DNA of 34,575 nt. Source: Candidatus Collierbacteria bacterium (GTDB lineage Bacteria > Patescibacteriota > Microgenomatia > UBA1400 > JACPES01). The DNA is taken from the NCBI GenBank assembly GCA_016219325.1, contig JACRNH010000019.1, forward strand, positions 1-34,575, given 5' to 3'. Under the pieces are notes generated by a model. It had not been told where the DNA came from. It worked only from the letters and a program-made list of their open reading frames with translations, and did no database searches. The position numbers and the translations under genes are program-made. This document shows, one piece after another, positions 7,934 to 14,190 of the stretch (the first letter of the stretch is position 1; each line of letters opens with the position of its first letter).

Positions 7934-9067
7934 TTAAAGATTTGACTTTATTAGATTTGCCAGAGTTGCGATTCCGGTGTTTATTTCTGCTAATGTCGGG
8001 GAAGCAAAGCTTAAGCGGAGGCAATTATTTAGTTTTCCGGTGGGGCTAAAAATATATCCCGGAACAAATGCTGCACCTTTGGTTAAGGCTTTTTTATATA
8101 GAACAGCAGTGTCTATTTTATCCGGCAATTCCATCCAAATAAATAATCCTCCTTCCGGCTTGGTCCAGCTGACGCTATCCGGCATATGTTTTTTTAGCGC
8201 CGATAACATGGCGCCGCATTTCCCGGCATAAAATTTCCGTATCCGTATCAGGTGATCTTGATACTTTGGCTCAATCAGGATTTTTCCGGCTAATTGCTGT
8301 AATAAACCGCTGGTGCATAAATCCATTCCGGTTTTAGCCCGGGTAAGAGCCTGAATAGTTTCCGGAGTGGAAATTGCGATTCCTAACCTTAAGGCCGGTC
8401 CCATTATTTTTGAAACAGATGTCAGATAAATGGTATTTTCGGGCGCCAGCAAGGCAATTGGTTTCGGCGGACAGTCGGAGAAAAATAATTCGCCGTAAGG
8501 ATCATCTTCAATTAAGATTAGATCTTTTGCAATAACGGCATTGGCGATATTCCGGCGTTGGATTTCAGAGATAGTTTTTCCGGTAGGATTCTGAAAATTT
8601 GATACCAGGTATATCAATTTCCCGGATAACTTTTCTTCTCCTGAAATTTTCTCCGCGCTTATAGATTGATATTTCGGTTCGTAAGCATTAAATGCGTAAA
8701 GGGCTACAAAGTACGTCAGGTTTTCAACGAAAACTTTATCTCCTTTATTAATAAAAACTTTAGCAATTAAATCCAAAGCCTGCTGTGATCCTGAAGTAAT
8801 CAGAATTTGATCAGGAGTGATTTTAGAATTCCATTTATCCGAATAGATTTTTGCAAGCCTTTCTCGTAAAGATTTAATCCCTTGAGTCGGAGTATATTGC
8901 AAATCTATTTCTAATTCAGGCAAAATTTTCTTTATAAGCGCATACGGCAGAGCGTCAGCTGACGGAGTTCCGCCGGCAAAGGAAATAATACCCGGAGACT
9001 CCGTTAATTTTAATAAATCGGAGACTGTGGGATCGGAAATGGATTTAAATCTTTTAGCAAAATTCAT
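7934..9067 (-). CDS. PLP-dependent class I/II aminotransferase
   Basis: Fold-type I aminotransferase of the branch holding 2-aminoadipate/aromatic aminotransferases and MocR-like C-termini. Seen: FAGGTPS at the N-terminus (29-35), SGSQQALDL (92-100), NPTG (160-163), EDDPYGEL (187-194, Asp for the pyridine nitrogen), SVSK with Lys220 as the Schiff-base lysine, and Arg227. Substrate cannot be set from sequence. I start it at ATG 9067 (MNFAKRF), 4 nt after the stop of the upstream lyase. An in-frame start at 9109 would overlap that gene by 38 nt. The two genes look translationally coupled and may act in one pathway. Confidence 0.9.
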   Translation of the reverse strand: MNFAKRFKSISDPTVSDLLKLTESPGIISFAGGTPSADALPYALIKKILPELEIDLQYTPTQGIKSLRERLAKIYSDKWNSKITPDQILITSGSQQALDLIAKVFINKGDKVFVENLTYFVALYAFNAYEPKYQSISAEKISGEEKLSGKLIYLVSNFQNPTGKTISEIQRRNIANAVIAKDLILIEDDPYGELFFSDCPPKPIALLAPENTIYLTSVSKIMGPALRLGIAISTPETIQALTRAKTGMDLCTSGLLQQLAGKILIEPKYQDHLIRIRKFYAGKCGAMLSALKKHMPDSVSWTKPEGGLFIWMELPDKIDTAVLYKKALTKGAAFVPGYIFSPTGKLNNCLRLSFASPTLAEINTGIATLANLIKSNL

Positions 9068-9071
9068 ACTC

Positions 9072-9905
9072 TTACAGCCCGATAAGTTGTCTGAATTCAG
9101 TGAAATCATAGAGATTGTCTTGTCCCCAACCTTCAGTTGTTCCGTTTTCCTTAAGAAAAGAAAGGGTGTCGCGTATGACTTTGGTTTGAGCCAATATCCC
9201 TGCTAGAGGATGGGCAATCAGCTTAAATCCCCATTTTTCTAGAACATCCCTGCGAATTATAGGTGTTTTTCCGCCTTCAATCATATTGGCTAATAAAATA
9301 GTGCCAGGCAATTCTTGCGGGATTTGATTTAGTTCGTTAATTGTCCTTGGGGCTTCAATGAAAATGGCGTCGGCTCCGGCTTTTATATATATTTTTGCCC
9401 GTTTAACGGCGGCATCTAAACTTCCTTCTGCGGAGATGGCGTCTGTTCTGGCCATTAAGATAGTGTCAGGATCTCTAAGGGCTTTTTTGGCCGAGTTGAT
9501 TTTATCAGCCATTTTATTTGGACTTATCAATTTATGTCCGCTGGTTTGGCCGCAGCGTTTAGGCCAAACTTGATCTTCAATGAAGATAGCGGAAGCTCCG
9601 GCTGTTTCATATGTTGAAATAACTTTAGCTGCCATTTCCGGTCCGCCGTATCCGGTATCGGCGTCAACCAAAACCGGTAGAGAAGAGGCGTTCAATATAT
9701 TCTTAAAAATAGGTAGAAATTGAGCAAAACCAACACTGCCGTTATCGGGAAGCCCGAAAGCGGAAGCCGCGACTCCGAAACCGCCGATGCTGAAAGCTTT
9801 AAATCCGGCCATTTCAATCAATTTAGCGGTTAAAGCGTCATGGGCCACGGGCAGAAGCAGTGATTTGTTTGTTGACAGTAGTGATTTGAGAGAAAAATTT
9901 AACAT
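9072..9905 (-). CDS. Isocitrate lyase / PEP mutase-family enzyme
   Basis: TIM-barrel lyase or mutase of the isocitrate lyase/phosphoenolpyruvate mutase superfamily, which makes or breaks C-C or C-P bonds next to a carboxylate with Mg2+. Seen: DADTGYG (81-87), EDQ (110-112), PKRCGQ (115-120, the catalytic loop, usually KRCGH) and ARTDA. Length is about 277 aa, close to 2-methylisocitrate lyase and PEP mutase. The Gln where KRCGH has His is notable but occurs near a following SGH. The specific reaction is not decided. ATG 9905 is preferred; a TTG at 9920 is possible, and neither has a Shine-Dalgarno site. It is first in the leftward operon to pheT, behind a hairpin-rich leader. Confidence 0.85.
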   Translation of the reverse strand: MLNFSLKSLLSTNKSLLLPVAHDALTAKLIEMAGFKAFSIGGFGVAASAFGLPDNGSVGFAQFLPIFKNILNASSLPVLVDADTGYGGPEMAAKVISTYETAGASAIFIEDQVWPKRCGQTSGHKLISPNKMADKINSAKKALRDPDTILMARTDAISAEGSLDAAVKRAKIYIKAGADAIFIEAPRTINELNQIPQELPGTILLANMIEGGKTPIIRRDVLEKWGFKLIAHPLAGILAQTKVIRDTLSFLKENGTTEGWGQDNLYDFTEFRQLIGL

Positions 9906-9926
9906 AGAGATTATTGTCAATCAGTT

Positions 9927-9994
9927 ACCCCGGTAAAACACTTGCTTTGTCTCGTGGCCTTCGTCCACGCAGCCAAAGAGCGAGTTTACGGGGT
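9927..9994. repeat. 68-bp imperfect palindrome in lyase leader
   Basis: ACCCC-GTAAAAC on the left pairs with GTTTAC-GGGGT on the right. Inside, CTTGCTTTG pairs with CAAAGAGCGAG, and CGTGG with CCACG at the tip. It is the most promoter-distal of four consecutive hairpins in the 285-nt region between the lyase start and hicB. Confidence 0.65.
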
Positions 9995-9995
9995 T

Positions 9996-10040
9996 GTTCA
10001 TACCAGCTGATTTTTCTTGACGAAAAATCAGGGTCTGAAC
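9996..10040. repeat. 45-bp hairpin in lyase leader
   Basis: GTTCA (9996-10000) pairs with TGAAC (10036-10040) and ACC with GGT. A perfect 10-bp stem, CTGATTTTTC (10007-10016) with GAAAAATCAG (10022-10031), closes a 5-nt loop. Confidence 0.75.
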
Positions 10041-10063
10041 AAAAAACCCTCCGGTTGGAGGGT
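10041..10063 (-). terminator. Intrinsic terminator hairpin in lyase leader
   Basis: Read leftward, ACCCTCC-AACC-GGAGGGT is followed at once by six U. It is a textbook intrinsic terminator about 140 nt upstream of the lyase start, so it would act inside the 5' leader of that operon (attenuation) or stop upstream leftward transcription. Confidence 0.7.
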
Positions 10064-10085
10064 GATAAACTTTTATTATTTGGCG

Positions 10086-10156
10086 CGGATTATTTTTTAA
10101 TACCCTCCCTTACCGCTTTGCGGTTAAAATAAACGAAGGTAAAGAAAAATAATCCG
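10086..10156. repeat. 71-bp element with perfect 12-bp terminal inverted repeats
   Basis: CGGATTATTTTT (10086-10097) and AAAAATAATCCG (10145-10156) are exact reverse complements. The interior contains an ACCGC-TTT-GCGGT hairpin and TACC/GGTA pairing. It lies just upstream of hicB. Confidence 0.7.
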
Positions 10157-10177
10157 TTAGTCATTTGCAAAAGATAG

Positions 10178-10183
10178 TATAAT
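10178..10183 (+). promoter_or_regulatory. -10 box of hicBA, leaderless-looking
   Basis: A consensus TATAAT ends 7 nt before the hicB ATG (10191), so transcription would begin at or next to the start codon. No Shine-Dalgarno site precedes the ATG and no good -35 box is visible. Confidence 0.5.
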
Positions 10184-10190
10184 AATAAAC

Positions 10191-10469
10191 ATGAATAAAG
10201 TCAAGAAAGAAAGAATACTAGAATATACCGTTTTGTTTGAACCGGCCAAAGAAGGGGGCTATGTAGTAACTGTACCGAAGCTTTATGGTTTGACGACAGA
10301 AGGAAATAATTTTGAAGAGGCAAAAAGAATGGCGGAAGACGCCATTAAAGGTTATATAGAAAGCTTGATAAAACAAGGGAAAAAAGTTCCGGTAGAGAAA
10401 TCCAATAAAGGATTTACTTATAATATTCCGGTCGCAGTTCCGGAATATTCCCAATACGTTATCGCGTGA
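10191..10469 (+). CDS. hicB: HicB-family antitoxin
   Basis: Antitoxin of a type II HicBA module; it should bind and block HicA and probably represses its own promoter. The N-terminal half is the HicB partial RNase H-like fold (YTVLFEPAKEGGYVVTVPKL, then GLTTEGNNFEEAKRMAEDAI). There is no obvious C-terminal DNA-binding domain in the 92 aa, although a short basic segment leads the chain. Its stop overlaps the hicA start by 4 nt (GTGA), indicating coupling. The order antitoxin then toxin is common in this subtype. Confidence 0.88.
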   Translation: MNKVKKERILEYTVLFEPAKEGGYVVTVPKLYGLTTEGNNFEEAKRMAEDAIKGYIESLIKQGKKVPVEKSNKGFTYNIPVAVPEYSQYVIA

Positions 10470-10687
10470 AACTTCCATCTTTAAGACCCAGAGAAATAAC
10501 TAGAATACTCAATAAAGCAGGCTTCATTGAGGTAAGGAGTGCTGGTTCTCACCGGATTTTTAGCCATCCGAATTGTGAACAAAACGTTGCAGTCCCATTT
10601 CATAATCGTGACCTGAAGATGGGGACTTTGCGAGGAATTATTAAGCAATCAGGGATGAAGCCGGAGGAATTTATCCGTTTACGATAG
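10466..10687 (+). CDS. hicA: HicA-family mRNA interferase toxin
   Basis: Toxin of the HicBA pair, a small dsRBD-fold ribonuclease that cleaves mRNA and tmRNA. The 73-aa chain has the family pattern: PREITRILNKAGF, then GSHRIFSHP with the catalytic His, and VAVPFHNRDLKMGTLRGIIK. The start is GTG 10466, overlapping the hicB stop. The stop is TAG, and it converges on rplT with only 6 nt between them. Confidence 0.9.
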   Translation: MKLPSLRPREITRILNKAGFIEVRSAGSHRIFSHPNCEQNVAVPFHNRDLKMGTLRGIIKQSGMKPEEFIRLR

Positions 10688-10693
10688 CGGGCA

Positions 10694-11047
10694 TTACTGT
10701 TTGACGGCAACGTCAAATACGGCTTTGAAAGTTGAATTGTCTTCGGCTGCCAGATGAGCCAGAATTTTACGGTCAATTTCAATGTTAGCTTTCTTAGATA
10801 AGTTAATAAATTTAGAGTAGCTCATTTTTTCATCAATCGCTCTTAGGGCGGCGTTAATTCTGACTATCCATAAGCTTCTGAAATCGCGCTTGCGGCGTTT
10901 CCGTCCGGCATAAGCATATTGGCCGGCGTGGAGGTCGGCCTCGCGGGCTACTTTGAATAGCCGGTTCTTGGTCATCCGCATTCCCTTAGTGCGGCTTAAG
11001 ACTTTTTTATGATGGCGGTGGCGGGTTACCCCGGTTTTAACGCGCAT
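10694..11047 (-). CDS. rplT: 50S ribosomal protein L20
   Basis: Early-assembly 23S rRNA-binding protein. The basic N-terminus MRVKTGVTRHRHHKKVLSRTK, the block YRSLW-like FRSLWIVRINAALR, and the C-terminal AHLAAEDNSTFKAVFDVA are typical. It has normal length (117 aa). It is last in the infC-rpmI-rplT operon, separated from rpmI by 70 nt of short tandem repeats. Confidence 0.95.
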   Translation of the reverse strand: MRVKTGVTRHRHHKKVLSRTKGMRMTKNRLFKVAREADLHAGQYAYAGRKRRKRDFRSLWIVRINAALRAIDEKMSYSKFINLSKKANIEIDRKILAHLAAEDNSTFKAVFDVAVKQ

Positions 11048-11097
11048 AATTTAATAAGTAATGAGTAGAAAGTAATGAGTAATGTCTAACTGTTCAT

Positions 11098-11125
11098 TAT
11101 TTTCTATTTTCTACTTTCTACTTTC
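11098..11125. repeat. 7-bp tandem repeat at the rpmI/rplT junction
   Basis: Four units, TATTTTC twice then TACTTTC twice, overlap the rpmI stop codon (11118-11120) and run into the spacer. A second set of short repeats (AGTAATGAG) lies at 11057-11085. Confidence 0.8.
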
Positions 11126-11330
11126 TTTTTTTAACTCCCATAACTCTTCTAATTTTGGCAGCAAATTTTCCCTTTAACTGTTTTGGAACTCCGTATCCGC
11201 GGATTGTGCCTTTACGCTTTTTGCGGCGCAAGTGCCGGCTGTTTTGAGTCATATGCAGAACCTTGCCGGTTTTGGTAATCCGGAATCGGATTCTAAGCGA
11301 TGATTTGGTCTTGAGTTTTCGTTTTTTCAT
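11118..11330 (-). CDS. rpmI: 50S ribosomal protein L35
   Basis: Small basic 23S rRNA-binding protein. I start it at ATG 11330 (MKKRKLKTKSSLRIRFRITK), giving 70 aa with the family features TGKVL, RHLRRKKRK and RRVMGV. A longer in-frame start at 11354 adds non-conserved residues. The gene overlaps the end of infC by 38 nt, implying translational coupling. The TAG stop is inside a 7-bp tandem repeat. Confidence 0.9.
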   Translation of the reverse strand: MKKRKLKTKSSLRIRFRITKTGKVLHMTQNSRHLRRKKRKGTIRGYGVPKQLKGKFAAKIRRVMGVKKRK

Positions 11331-11841
11331 TTGATTTAATTGGTTTAAATACAACTTCCAGATTTTTGCCCCTTAATTTGGCTTCGGTTTCAGGCGTGCC
11401 GCATTCGGCCAAACTGTCTTTACATTGTTGTAGGATATCATAACCGAATTGTTTTTTGGTAATTTGCCGGCCTTTAAAGTAAACTACCAGTCTGACTTTG
11501 TCCCCGCCTTTCAAAAATTTCCTGGCCCTTTCTAACCTGACATTCAGATCGTTTTCGGCCATAAAAGGCGTTAATCTTAGTTCTTTTAATTCTTGTGATT
11601 TGTTTTTCTTTCTGCTGGTTTGCTCCTTTTTTTCCTGTTGGAATTGAAATTTTGAAAAGTCGATTATTTTGGCAACGGCCGGTTTGGCGCTCGGGGCAAC
11701 CAAAACCAGATCTAAATCCATTTCTTGGGCTTTCTTTAAGGCTTCGGCTTTAGTCATGACGCCGATTTGGGTCCCCTTTTCGTCTATCACCCGCATCTCG
11801 TTGACGCGGATATACTGGTTAATGTAATAAAACTGTTTAAT
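11293..11841 (-). CDS. infC: Translation initiation factor IF-3, probable AUU start
   Basis: IF-3 binds the 30S subunit, keeps subunits apart and proofreads start codons. The sequence shows the N-domain YIRVNEMRVID...GVMTKAEAL, the basic linker (KKEQTSRKKNKSQELKELRL) and the C-domain ending near GKNLEVVFKP. The first ATG (11796) would remove the conserved YIRVNE block. In frame 45 nt upstream is ATT (11839-11841), followed by AAACAG and preceded 9 nt earlier by GGAGG (11851-11855). Infrequent AUU starts are a known feature of infC, used for autoregulation by IF-3. With this start the protein is 182 aa. Confidence 0.9.
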   Translation of the reverse strand: MKQFYYINQYIRVNEMRVIDEKGTQIGVMTKAEALKKAQEMDLDLVLVAPSAKPAVAKIIDFSKFQFQQEKKEQTSRKKNKSQELKELRLTPFMAENDLNVRLERARKFLKGGDKVRLVVYFKGRQITKKQFGYDILQQCKDSLAECGTPETEAKLRGKNLEVVFKPIKSNEKTKTQDQIIA

Positions 11842-11866
11842 GGTTTTAGTCCTCCGAATTCAAGAT

Positions 11867-11875
11867 ATTGTAACA
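11867..11875 (-). promoter_or_regulatory. Extended -10 promoter of the infC operon
   Basis: Read leftward, TGTTACAAT is an extended -10 box (TGN plus TACAAT) 11 nt upstream of the GGAGG ribosome site of infC. No clear -35 box is needed or seen. Confidence 0.5.
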
Positions 11876-11949
11876 TAAAAACTAGAGATAAAGGCTAAAA
11901 GGTTGAAAAGGTTAGAAAGACTAAAAGGCTTTATGATAAGATTGTTTCG

Positions 11950-12915
11950 ATGTTGGCCAAGATGATTACTGACCTCAAGTCTGAAAACACGATAAAACTT
12001 TCAAATAATTCTTACTGGGTTACGCTTCAGTCTAAAAGTGGTTCGGTGGAGGGCAAGGTTCACTTTCCCTCAAATATGTCAGACAAACTGATAATTTTTG
12101 AGCCCGGATTTCCAGGGGGGGGTTCGACTCAATTTGAACAGTTGTGGCTGGATAAGGTTCTAAAGAACGGCTTTACTGTTTTTCTTATTCGTCACAATGG
12201 AACGATAATCAACGGAAAATTTTCCAATAACTATCTAAATTGTCCCCAGAGACAGAAACAAGCCTTAAAAACCGGTCAAAAGTTTTTAGGCGTCAAGGAA
12301 TCAGTAACTATTAGCGATTGGCTGGTTGAGCCAAAAATTGTGATTGAGGCGCTTGGTTCTCATTTTAAAGAAATTTATCTAGTCGGCCATTCCTTCGGAC
12401 CGCTGGCGCTTATTTATTCTCTGATTGACCTATCTCTGGAGAATTCTGATCTAGTCCGCAAGATTGTCAGAGTAATTTCTCTTGCCGGGGCGATTGGCCG
12501 CGCCAGAGGAAAGACGGACCAGAAATTGAAAATCTGGCATGACCATTTGGATACTGATTGGGCTAGGGAGAGAGTATTAATTGGTCCAGCGAATAAGAAT
12601 ACTGATATTTTTGCTAAGGCTCACAACAAAATTCATGACCAGGTTCATAAGTTTCCTTCTCATATTGAATTTATCGGAGTTACTCCGTTGGGAGATAGTT
12701 CAGGCACTATAGATGATCTTGTCCAATCGATTGAGACTGTGGAATTTGTTGCCTTGCTAGGAAAGGGTTACTTAATCTTAGATAAAACTGAATATTCAGA
12801 CTCAAAGTCCGGCCGTATGGCTCACGATATGGAAAATCTGAAAGCTGAAACTTTGGTCAAATATCTTGATAAAAATTGGCATCCCGAGAAACAAATCACC
12901 GTTTTAAGCGATTGA
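11950..12915 (+). CDS. Alpha/beta-hydrolase-like protein
   Basis: Predicted cytoplasmic alpha/beta hydrolase of 321 aa. Residues 45-60 (DKLIIFEPGFPGGGST) look like the first strand plus oxyanion loop. GHSFG at 146-150 is the nucleophile elbow with Ser148. Near the C-terminus, MAHDMENLKAE could supply the catalytic His. The Asp is not certain. No signal peptide. Substrate unknown. It is divergent from infC, and the spacer holds degenerate AAAAGGTT/AAAAGGCT repeats (11890-11932). No Shine-Dalgarno site; ATG 11962 is an alternative start. Confidence 0.75.
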   Translation: MLAKMITDLKSENTIKLSNNSYWVTLQSKSGSVEGKVHFPSNMSDKLIIFEPGFPGGGSTQFEQLWLDKVLKNGFTVFLIRHNGTIINGKFSNNYLNCPQRQKQALKTGQKFLGVKESVTISDWLVEPKIVIEALGSHFKEIYLVGHSFGPLALIYSLIDLSLENSDLVRKIVRVISLAGAIGRARGKTDQKLKIWHDHLDTDWARERVLIGPANKNTDIFAKAHNKIHDQVHKFPSHIEFIGVTPLGDSSGTIDDLVQSIETVEFVALLGKGYLILDKTEYSDSKSGRMAHDMENLKAETLVKYLDKNWHPEKQITVLSD

Positions 12916-13107
12916 AGAAGCCGAAACCGCGTCTTTTCTTAAATCGAACTTAGAGCCTTTAACCCCTTCAAATACATCATTCATCCATTTTGGCTTTTTC
13001 GTGGTTTCCAACTGTTGATGACAAAATTCGCAATACCTGGCCTTGTATCCCGTCGAATGTGCGGCAGCCCAGTATACTTCCACCCACTTGCCCTTCTTGT
13101 GTCCCAT
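12904..13107 (-). CDS. Small hypothetical protein with a CxxC pair
   Basis: 67-aa chain starting MGHKKGKWVEVYW. It contains a single CEFC pair followed by His (CEFCH), suggesting a half zinc site, perhaps completed by His17 or by dimerisation. Family not recognised. Its 3' end overlaps the convergent hydrolase gene by 12 nt. An ATG 6 nt upstream is out of frame. No ribosome site is visible. Confidence 0.5.
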   Translation of the reverse strand: MGHKKGKWVEVYWAAAHSTGYKARYCEFCHQQLETTKKPKWMNDVFEGVKGSKFDLRKDAVSASSIA

Positions 13108-13200
13108 TCATGAACAAATTAATATTCGTTTTACTGTTGATACAAATTCATCTGCAAATATTTTCATAATTTATTTTAACATTGACAGAAATTTCACCTT

Positions 13201-13280
13201 GTCATTCCTAGTCCCGATTTGATCGGGGGGCGCGAGAATCTTTTATTAGATTGCCACGTCGCTACGCTCCTCGCAATGAC
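13201..13280. repeat. Composite REP-like dispersed repeat
   Basis: Two dispersed-repeat modules sit side by side in the 200-bp spacer 13108-13306. The first has the CCCGAT-TTG-ATCGGG hairpin at 13213-13227. The second, at 13249-13280 (GATTGCCACGTCGC...GCAATGAC), is nearly identical to the copy inside pheT. Nothing else is seen in the spacer. Confidence 0.75.
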
Positions 13281-13306
13281 AACTGCAGAATTGGTGAAGA
13301 AGTTTC

Positions 13307-13630
13307 TTAGCCTAAAGATCGCTGAAGATTGCGGCGCCTGCTAAGGACTATCCCATGGACAAGTTCTTGTTGACGTTCAAATGTTTTTTCTTGTTTTTCC
13401 ATGCCTTCATTTACTCCTGCAGCCAAATGGAGAGCGGCAGAAGCGCCCTCGAAATAACCTTTGGATAAATGAAGTTTATGAGATTTTATATAAGCAGCCT
13501 TAAATCCTTTAGAGATATCTTCTGGCGAGGCGATGGCCGCCAAACCAGCAATTATTAATTCTTCGCCACATTTGTTAGTATCAAGATAATCAAATCCTTT
13601 TTTTAGCGCTTCAACTTTAAGATTATTCAT
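13307..13630 (-). CDS. Hypothetical protein, 107 aa
   Basis: Mostly helical, soluble, starting MNNLKVEALKKGFDYLDTNK. It contains an Ala-rich middle (AGLAAIASPEDISKGFKAAY) and a basic tail. I do not recognise the family. It has its own spacers on both sides, so it is probably monocistronic. No ribosome site is visible. Confidence 0.55.
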   Translation of the reverse strand: MNNLKVEALKKGFDYLDTNKCGEELIIAGLAAIASPEDISKGFKAAYIKSHKLHLSKGYFEGASAALHLAAGVNEGMEKQEKTFERQQELVHGIVLSRRRNLQRSLG

Positions 13631-13688
13631 AGCATCTGCATCATATCAAAATAAAATACAAAGTCAAATTTTGCAGGATATAATAAGT

Positions 13689-14171
13689 CTATTTTGACAG
13701 ATCTAAAATTCCGTATTCTTCTTTTCCGTAGAGTTGATCGTTAAAATATTTTAGATAAGTCGGAGTGATTTTAAATATTTTGGTGTCGGAATTTTTATCC
13801 AGGATATTTTTAGCGATGATTCTGTTTTCTGCCCCAGGATTGGCCTTATGCCAAAAATCTAAAGCCTTAATTACAGATTTTGGTTCTTCGACAATTGAAA
13901 TTACGCCCTTACCCTGAAGCCCTTTCTTTGGTTTAGTGACTTTCTGGCGGGAATCAAAAATATTGAAGGCGACTTTTGGATTCTGGCTCATTATTTTCCC
14001 GTGGGTATTCTCCGGATCAGTAACTACATATAGATTCATTTGATCGTCGATTCCGTAGTATAAAGTGCAAAGCTAGGGAGCGTTTTCGGAAGCCACTGCC
14101 AGAGTTAGAATCCCATTCTTTTTCAAGAATTGAAAAATTTCTTTTCGGATCTGGTTTTTTGATTTTTCCAT
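13689..14171 (-). pseudogene. FMN-binding split-barrel (PNPOx-like) protein with in-frame TAG
   Basis: The open part (14039 leftward, starting MNLYVVTDPENTHGKIMSQN) lacks the first strands of the pyridoxamine-5-phosphate-oxidase-like split barrel. Those are present upstream in the same frame from ATG 14171 (MEKSKNQIRKEIFQFL, then NGILTLAVASENAP). They are separated from the rest by TAG at 14073-14075, followed by LCTLYYGIDDQ. The residue at the TAG would fit Trp or Gln. It is either a recently inactivated gene or an internally restarted fragment. The family binds FMN or F420 and reduces small molecules, but substrate is unknown. Confidence 0.7.
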
Positions 14172-14190
14172 ATCGTAAATATAATACAAT

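Noticed and set aside
10600..10782. Leftward ORF bridging hicA and rplT
   Set aside because: Shadow of rplT and hicA in another frame.
14040..14171. Genetic-code change reading TAG as an amino acid
   Set aside because: TAG terminates infC, rpmI, hicA and BRO 2 at the expected ends, and no CTA-anticodon tRNA is in the window. Decay is simpler.
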